Shown here: one piece after another, positions 63,628 through 64,000 of the stretch | Position numbering within the stretch: the stretch's first letter is position 1 | Layout: every line of letters begins with the position of its first letter | Source: Epiperipatus broadwayi | Lineage: Eukaryota > Onychophora > Udeonychophora > Euonychophora > Peripatidae | DNA length: 64,000 nucleotides | Assembly: GCA_028023455.1 (NCBI GenBank) | Contig: JAQFVV010000003.1 | Coordinates: forward strand, 2,770,925 to 2,834,924 | Reading direction: 5' to 3' | Position numbers and translations under genes: made by a program | Notes under the pieces: generated by a model | The model's database searches: none | The model's input: only the letters and a program-made list of their open reading frames with translations | What the model was told of the DNA's origin: nothing

Positions 63628-64000
63628 GATTTGAATCCAGACTTTAAAGCTACCTTTAGTCATCAACTCCATCTCATACAACTAATACACACGACCACAT
63701 ACATGTAAAAAAAATAAATGATTTCCATTATACCTATTTCATGCTGAACCAGCTGGTCCAGATCATTATCACTCACACACACATATAATCTGTGCTCAGT
63801 TTATTAAAATATAAAATTTTCAAAATTTAATGGACAGGCTTCAATCTTCTCCCCTCTTTCATTATTCAGCCATCCATATTATTAAAAATCTGATGATAGC
63901 ATGTTCAAAGCCTTTATTTGTCAATTTTTGTTGTGTCTTATCCATGGCTCTGAACATGCTATCATTAGATTTTCAATAATATGGATGACTGAAGAGTGGT
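63628..64000. mobile_element. Foldback element, family F, cut by the window end
   Basis: The left arm 63628-63918 matches the family (TATTTCATGCTGAACCAG, then TTAATGGACAGGCTTCAATC and AAAATCTGATGATAGCATG). The turn lies near 63919-63945. The right arm begins at 63946 (GGCTCTGAACATGCTATCAT) and runs off the window. This copy keeps the inner arm that the 59.5 kb copy lost, and shows that the complete element is a palindrome of about 600 bp or more. Confidence 0.85.

Overview
This is animal-type nuclear DNA: strongly AT-rich, with no operons, no host gene that I can support, and a dense layer of decayed eukaryotic transposons plus long simple repeats. The mix is RTE-type and other non-LTR retrotransposons, Penelope-like elements with a GIY-YIG domain, hAT transposons, tRNA-derived SINEs and many foldback (hairpin) elements. 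It fits an invertebrate with a large repeat-rich genome, such as a chelicerate or mollusc, but the sequence alone does not name the species. Almost every open reading frame of 60 codons or more is either chance or a piece of one of these transposons. I found no rRNA, no functional tRNA, no CRISPR array and no convincing host exon. The window probably lies in an intergenic region or a very large intron.

Layout. 1-1125: window-edge RTE relic (minus). 1555-2395: composite palindrome. 8.8-10.3 kb: (TA)n tract, a near-perfect 42-bp hairpin and a long-arm MITE with a (TA)n expansion in one arm. 13.4-15.2 kb: a MITE and three SINE copies. 16.3-16.7 kb: RTE scrap abutting a foldback arm. 18.2-19.9 kb: a well preserved LINE reverse transcriptase relic (minus). 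20.7-21.2 kb: hairpin repeat. 22.1-23.2 kb: Penelope-like RT plus GIY-YIG relic. 23.6 kb: hAT MITE with an exact 8-bp target duplication. 24.5 kb: SINE. 28.2 kb: 205-bp (ATT)n. 29-31 kb: (TA)n tracts and tandem duplications. 32.5-35.7 kb: the longest RTE copy, with endonuclease, RT and an (AAT)n tail. 37-38.5 kb: hAT transposase relic. 38.8-39.3 and 40.6-40.9 kb: two hairpin MITEs. 44.0 kb: Penelope-like C-terminal fragment. 44.7-46.9 kb: a 2165-bp TG...CA insertion with a 4-bp duplication, possibly a solo LTR. 49.2-49.8 kb: hAT MITE. 50.6-50.9 kb: SINEs. 52.2-55.0 kb: an older LINE relic interrupted by a 5'-truncated RTE copy. 56.9 kb: fresh 49-bp tandem duplication. 59.5-60.1 and 63.6-64.0 kb: two palindromic foldback elements. 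61.5-62.2 kb: hAT-like nonautonomous element.

Nothing here works together as a pathway. The relations that exist are parasitic and historical. The autonomous lineages (RTE, two other non-LTR types, Penelope-like, hAT) are all broken by stops, frameshifts or lost motif residues. SINEs and MITEs would have used such machinery in trans. Several junctions record insertion order, notably RTE inside an older LINE and a foldback arm next to an RTE scrap. I found no new multi-gene system. The most unusual material is the set of related palindromic elements and the terminal block shared by two otherwise different hairpin families.
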